From an uncultured Eubacteriales bacterium (GTDB lineage: Bacteria; Bacillota; Clostridia; Christensenellales; CAG-138): DNA of 6,721 bases. This document shows, in pieces, positions 5,540 through 6,721 of the stretch (its first letter is position 1; the number at the start of each line of letters is the position of its first letter). The translations under genes and the position numbers were made by a program. The DNA is taken from NCBI GenBank assembly GCA_902768995.1, contig CACXNN010000071.1, forward strand, positions 1 through 6,721, written 5' to 3'. The notes below the pieces were generated by a model that worked only from the letters and a program-made list of their open reading frames with translations, ran no database searches and was not told the DNA's origin.

Positions 5540-6523
5540 ATGAAAAAGTTTGTTGCTATCCTGCTGTGCCTGGTGATGGTCCTGGCCATCGTCGCCTGCA
5601 AGAAGACCGAAACCAAGACCGAAGAACCCAAAGCGGAAGCCGGCTCCAGCAAGCTCCAGGTGGTCAACCTGGTCAACGGCAACCTGGGCGACAAGTCCTT
5701 CTTCGACTCCGCTGAGAGCGGCATGGTCGCCCTGAAGAACGCGGGCCTGGTGGACTACCGCACCATCGAGATGGGCACCGACGAGAGCACCTGGAAGAAC
5801 TACGTGGAAGAGGTCGCCGCCTCCAAGAAGTACGACATCATCGTCTGCGGCACCTGGCAGATGCCCGACAACCTGATCCCTGTGGCTCAGAAGTACCCCG
5901 ATCAGCTCTTCATCATCTATGATACCGAGGTGAAGGTGGACGACAAGTACCTGCCCAACGTGGCCTCCATCCAGTACAACCAGAACGACATGGGTTACCT
6001 GGTAGGCGTGTACGCCGCCCTCCTGGAGACCAAGTCCGACCTGAAGGGCCTCAACGATCAGAAGATCCTGGGCTTCGTGGGCGGCGAGGACTCCCCCGTC
6101 ATCTGCGACTTCTTGGTGGGCTACATCGAGGGCGCCCAGTCCATCGATCCTGAGATCAAGGTCGACTGGCGCTGGATCGGCAACTACATCGACTCCGCTC
6201 TCGGCAAGGAGATCGGCGCCGCCGAGATCGAAGCGGGCGCGGACATCATCTGGGGCGTGGGCGGCAATGCCGGCACCGGCGCCGTGGAAGCCTGCTATGA
6301 GAAGGGCATGTACTTCATCGGCACCTGCTCCTACCTGGGCCTGGCTGAGGACGGCGTGGGCATCGCCACCGCCGGCAACTTCGCCAAGCAGTCCAAGGAC
6401 ATTCAGGACGCCGTCAACGCTGTGAAGGACAAGATCCTCTCCGGCGAAGTGAAGGTCGATACCGCGTTCGACCCCAACTTCGACTACTACGCCCTGATGA
6501 ACGCCGTCAAGGCCGGCAACTAA
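5540..6523 (+). CDS. BMP-family ABC transporter substrate-binding lipoprotein
   Basis: This 327-residue lipoprotein has the n-region MKKF, a hydrophobic stretch and a lipobox ending at Cys20 (IVAC), so it should be lipid-anchored outside the membrane. A charged linker (21-37) leads to the BMP/PnrA fold (PF02608): GDKSFFDSAESGM (about 50-62), YPDQLFIIYDT, DMGYLVGVYAALLET, ILGFVGGED and GVGGNAGTGAVEA. Characterised relatives bind purine nucleosides for an ABC importer. Two motifs depart from the family: DKSFN is DKSFF (Phe55), and the IGVDxDQ segment reads IGTCSYL (261-266), losing both aspartates. The ligand may therefore not be an ordinary ribonucleoside. AAAGGGA sits about seven bases before the ATG, and codon use is highly biased, suggesting high expression. 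An ABC ATPase gene follows after 123 bases. The family is certain; the ligand is not. Confidence 0.92.
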   Translation: MKKFVAILLCLVMVLAIVACKKTETKTEEPKAEAGSSKLQVVNLVNGNLGDKSFFDSAESGMVALKNAGLVDYRTIEMGTDESTWKNYVEEVAASKKYDIIVCGTWQMPDNLIPVAQKYPDQLFIIYDTEVKVDDKYLPNVASIQYNQNDMGYLVGVYAALLETKSDLKGLNDQKILGFVGGEDSPVICDFLVGYIEGAQSIDPEIKVDWRWIGNYIDSALGKEIGAAEIEAGADIIWGVGGNAGTGAVEACYEKGMYFIGTCSYLGLAEDGVGIATAGNFAKQSKDIQDAVNAVKDKILSGEVKVDTAFDPNFDYYALMNAVKAGN

Positions 6524-6534
6524 TTTCACAGCGT

Positions 6535-6553
6535 CCTTAGGCACACGCTAAGG
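6535..6553 (+). other. Intergenic stem-loop 1 after the BMP gene
   Basis: CCTTAG (6535-6540) pairs with CTAAGG (6548-6553) around a 7-base loop, 12 bases after the stop codon. No T-run follows, so it is not a classical terminator. It is the first of three successive hairpins in this spacer. Confidence 0.45.
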
Positions 6554-6557
6554 GAAA

Positions 6558-6582
6558 GGGGGAGCCAACGAACGGCTCCCCC
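6558..6582 (+). terminator. Strong intergenic stem-loop 2, probable attenuator or transcript stabiliser
   Basis: GGGGGAGCC (6558-6566) and GGCTCCCCC (6574-6582) form a perfect 9-base-pair stem with a 7-base loop. Only GTTTGG follows, a poor T-run, so read-through into the ATPase gene is expected. A hairpin between a binding-protein gene and the transporter genes is a common arrangement that keeps the binding protein in excess, by partial termination or by protecting the 3' end. Confidence 0.6.
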
Positions 6583-6594
6583 GTTTGGATTATG

Positions 6595-6613
6595 GGGGGA
6601 AGGCCCTTCCCCC
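6595..6613 (+). other. Perfect 19-base palindrome / stem-loop 3 before the ABC ATPase gene
   Basis: The sequence is GGGGGAAGG, a central C, then CCTTCCCCC, with nine perfect base pairs at DNA level. In RNA it can fold as a stem with a small GC-rich loop. It lies 33 bases before the ATPase ATG and repeats 14 bases of the TPM-like leader (4727-4740). It could be an operator or a third RNA hairpin. Confidence 0.5.
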
Positions 6614-6646
6614 TGTCTGGCAAAAAGCAAAGGAAGGGGAAAGCGG

Positions 6647-6721
6647 ATGCAGAACAACGAATATGTCGTTGAGATGCGGGGCATCGACAAGATCTACCCC
6701 AACGGCATCGCCGCCAACCAG
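6647..6721 (+). CDS. ABC transporter ATP-binding protein, N-terminal 25 residues (runs off the window)
   Basis: The first 25 codons read MQNNEYVVEMRGIDKIYPNG and continue IAANQ to the last base of the window. The VEMRGIDKIYPNGIAAN pattern is typical of the N-terminus of the duplicated ATPases of sugar/nucleoside-type importers (the YufO/NupO and RbsA/MglA style), just before the first Walker A motif, which is not reached. The ATG has AGGAAGGGG (6631-6639) seven bases upstream. It follows the BMP lipoprotein gene, which fits a BMP-type uptake operon whose permease genes should lie downstream. Too little is present to judge whether the ATPase is intact. Confidence 0.8.
   Translation, partial: MQNNEYVVEMRGIDKIYPNGIAANQ

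Noticed and set aside
5477..6544. 355-codon open frame on the minus strand opposite the BMP gene
   Set aside because: Same antisense artefact: repetitive Val/Leu/Asp/His composition, no family resemblance, and it covers a certain gene plus its promoter leader.
1..6721. tRNA, rRNA, CRISPR, insertion sequence or phage attachment site
   Set aside because: Nothing resembling tRNA cloverleaf signatures, regularly spaced repeats, transposase motifs or terminal inverted repeats was seen on either strand.

Overview
The window is G+C-rich DNA with third codon positions almost all G or C, short AT-rich promoter islands and strong GGAGG-type ribosome sites. The proteins (NlpC/P60 hydrolase with PG_binding_1 repeats, BMP-family nucleoside-type lipoprotein, TPM-domain membrane protein, AlkD-like protein beside a TfoX N-domain protein) fit a high-GC, probably gut-dwelling member of the Clostridia (Oscillospiraceae-like). 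The phylum-level call is fairly secure; the family-level call is an inference from protein style.

Layout. 1-222 is an AT-rich intergenic region with a good sigma-A promoter for the rightward gene and a plausible divergent promoter reading out of the left edge. 223-2244 encodes a 673-residue membrane-anchored cell-wall hydrolase: long basic N-terminus, one membrane segment, four peptidoglycan-binding repeats, a Lys/Thr/Pro linker and a C-terminal NlpC/P60 domain. A rho-independent terminator follows at once. 2301-4167 is a tight three-gene cluster with overlapping start and stop codons: an HSL-type alpha/beta hydrolase, an AlkD-family DNA alkylation repair protein and a stand-alone TfoX N-terminal domain protein. 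On the opposite strand, 4172-4597 encodes a small two-TM protein with a C-terminal zinc ribbon, its stop four bases from the tfoX-like stop. 4785-5450 encodes a TPM-domain-like protein with a membrane segment at each end. 5540-6523 encodes a BMP-family substrate-binding lipoprotein. After a 123-base spacer holding three successive stem-loops, the first 25 codons of an ABC transporter ATPase begin at 6647 and run off the right edge.

How the genes work together. The last two genes are the start of a BMP-type ABC uptake operon (lipoprotein, ATPase, and presumably two permeases outside the window); the hairpins in the spacer probably set the lipoprotein-to-transporter ratio. The hydrolase/AlkD/TfoX genes appear translationally coupled and so co-expressed, though a shared function is not obvious. 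The NlpC/P60, zinc-ribbon and TPM-like proteins are all envelope proteins but sit in separate transcription units.

No mobile element, tRNA, rRNA or CRISPR array was seen. I found no clear sign of an undescribed multi-gene system. The most notable points are the altered ligand-pocket motifs in the BMP lipoprotein, the triple-hairpin spacer, a palindrome shared by two leaders, the long basic pre-membrane region of the cell-wall hydrolase, and a possible long antisense overlap across the zinc-ribbon gene.
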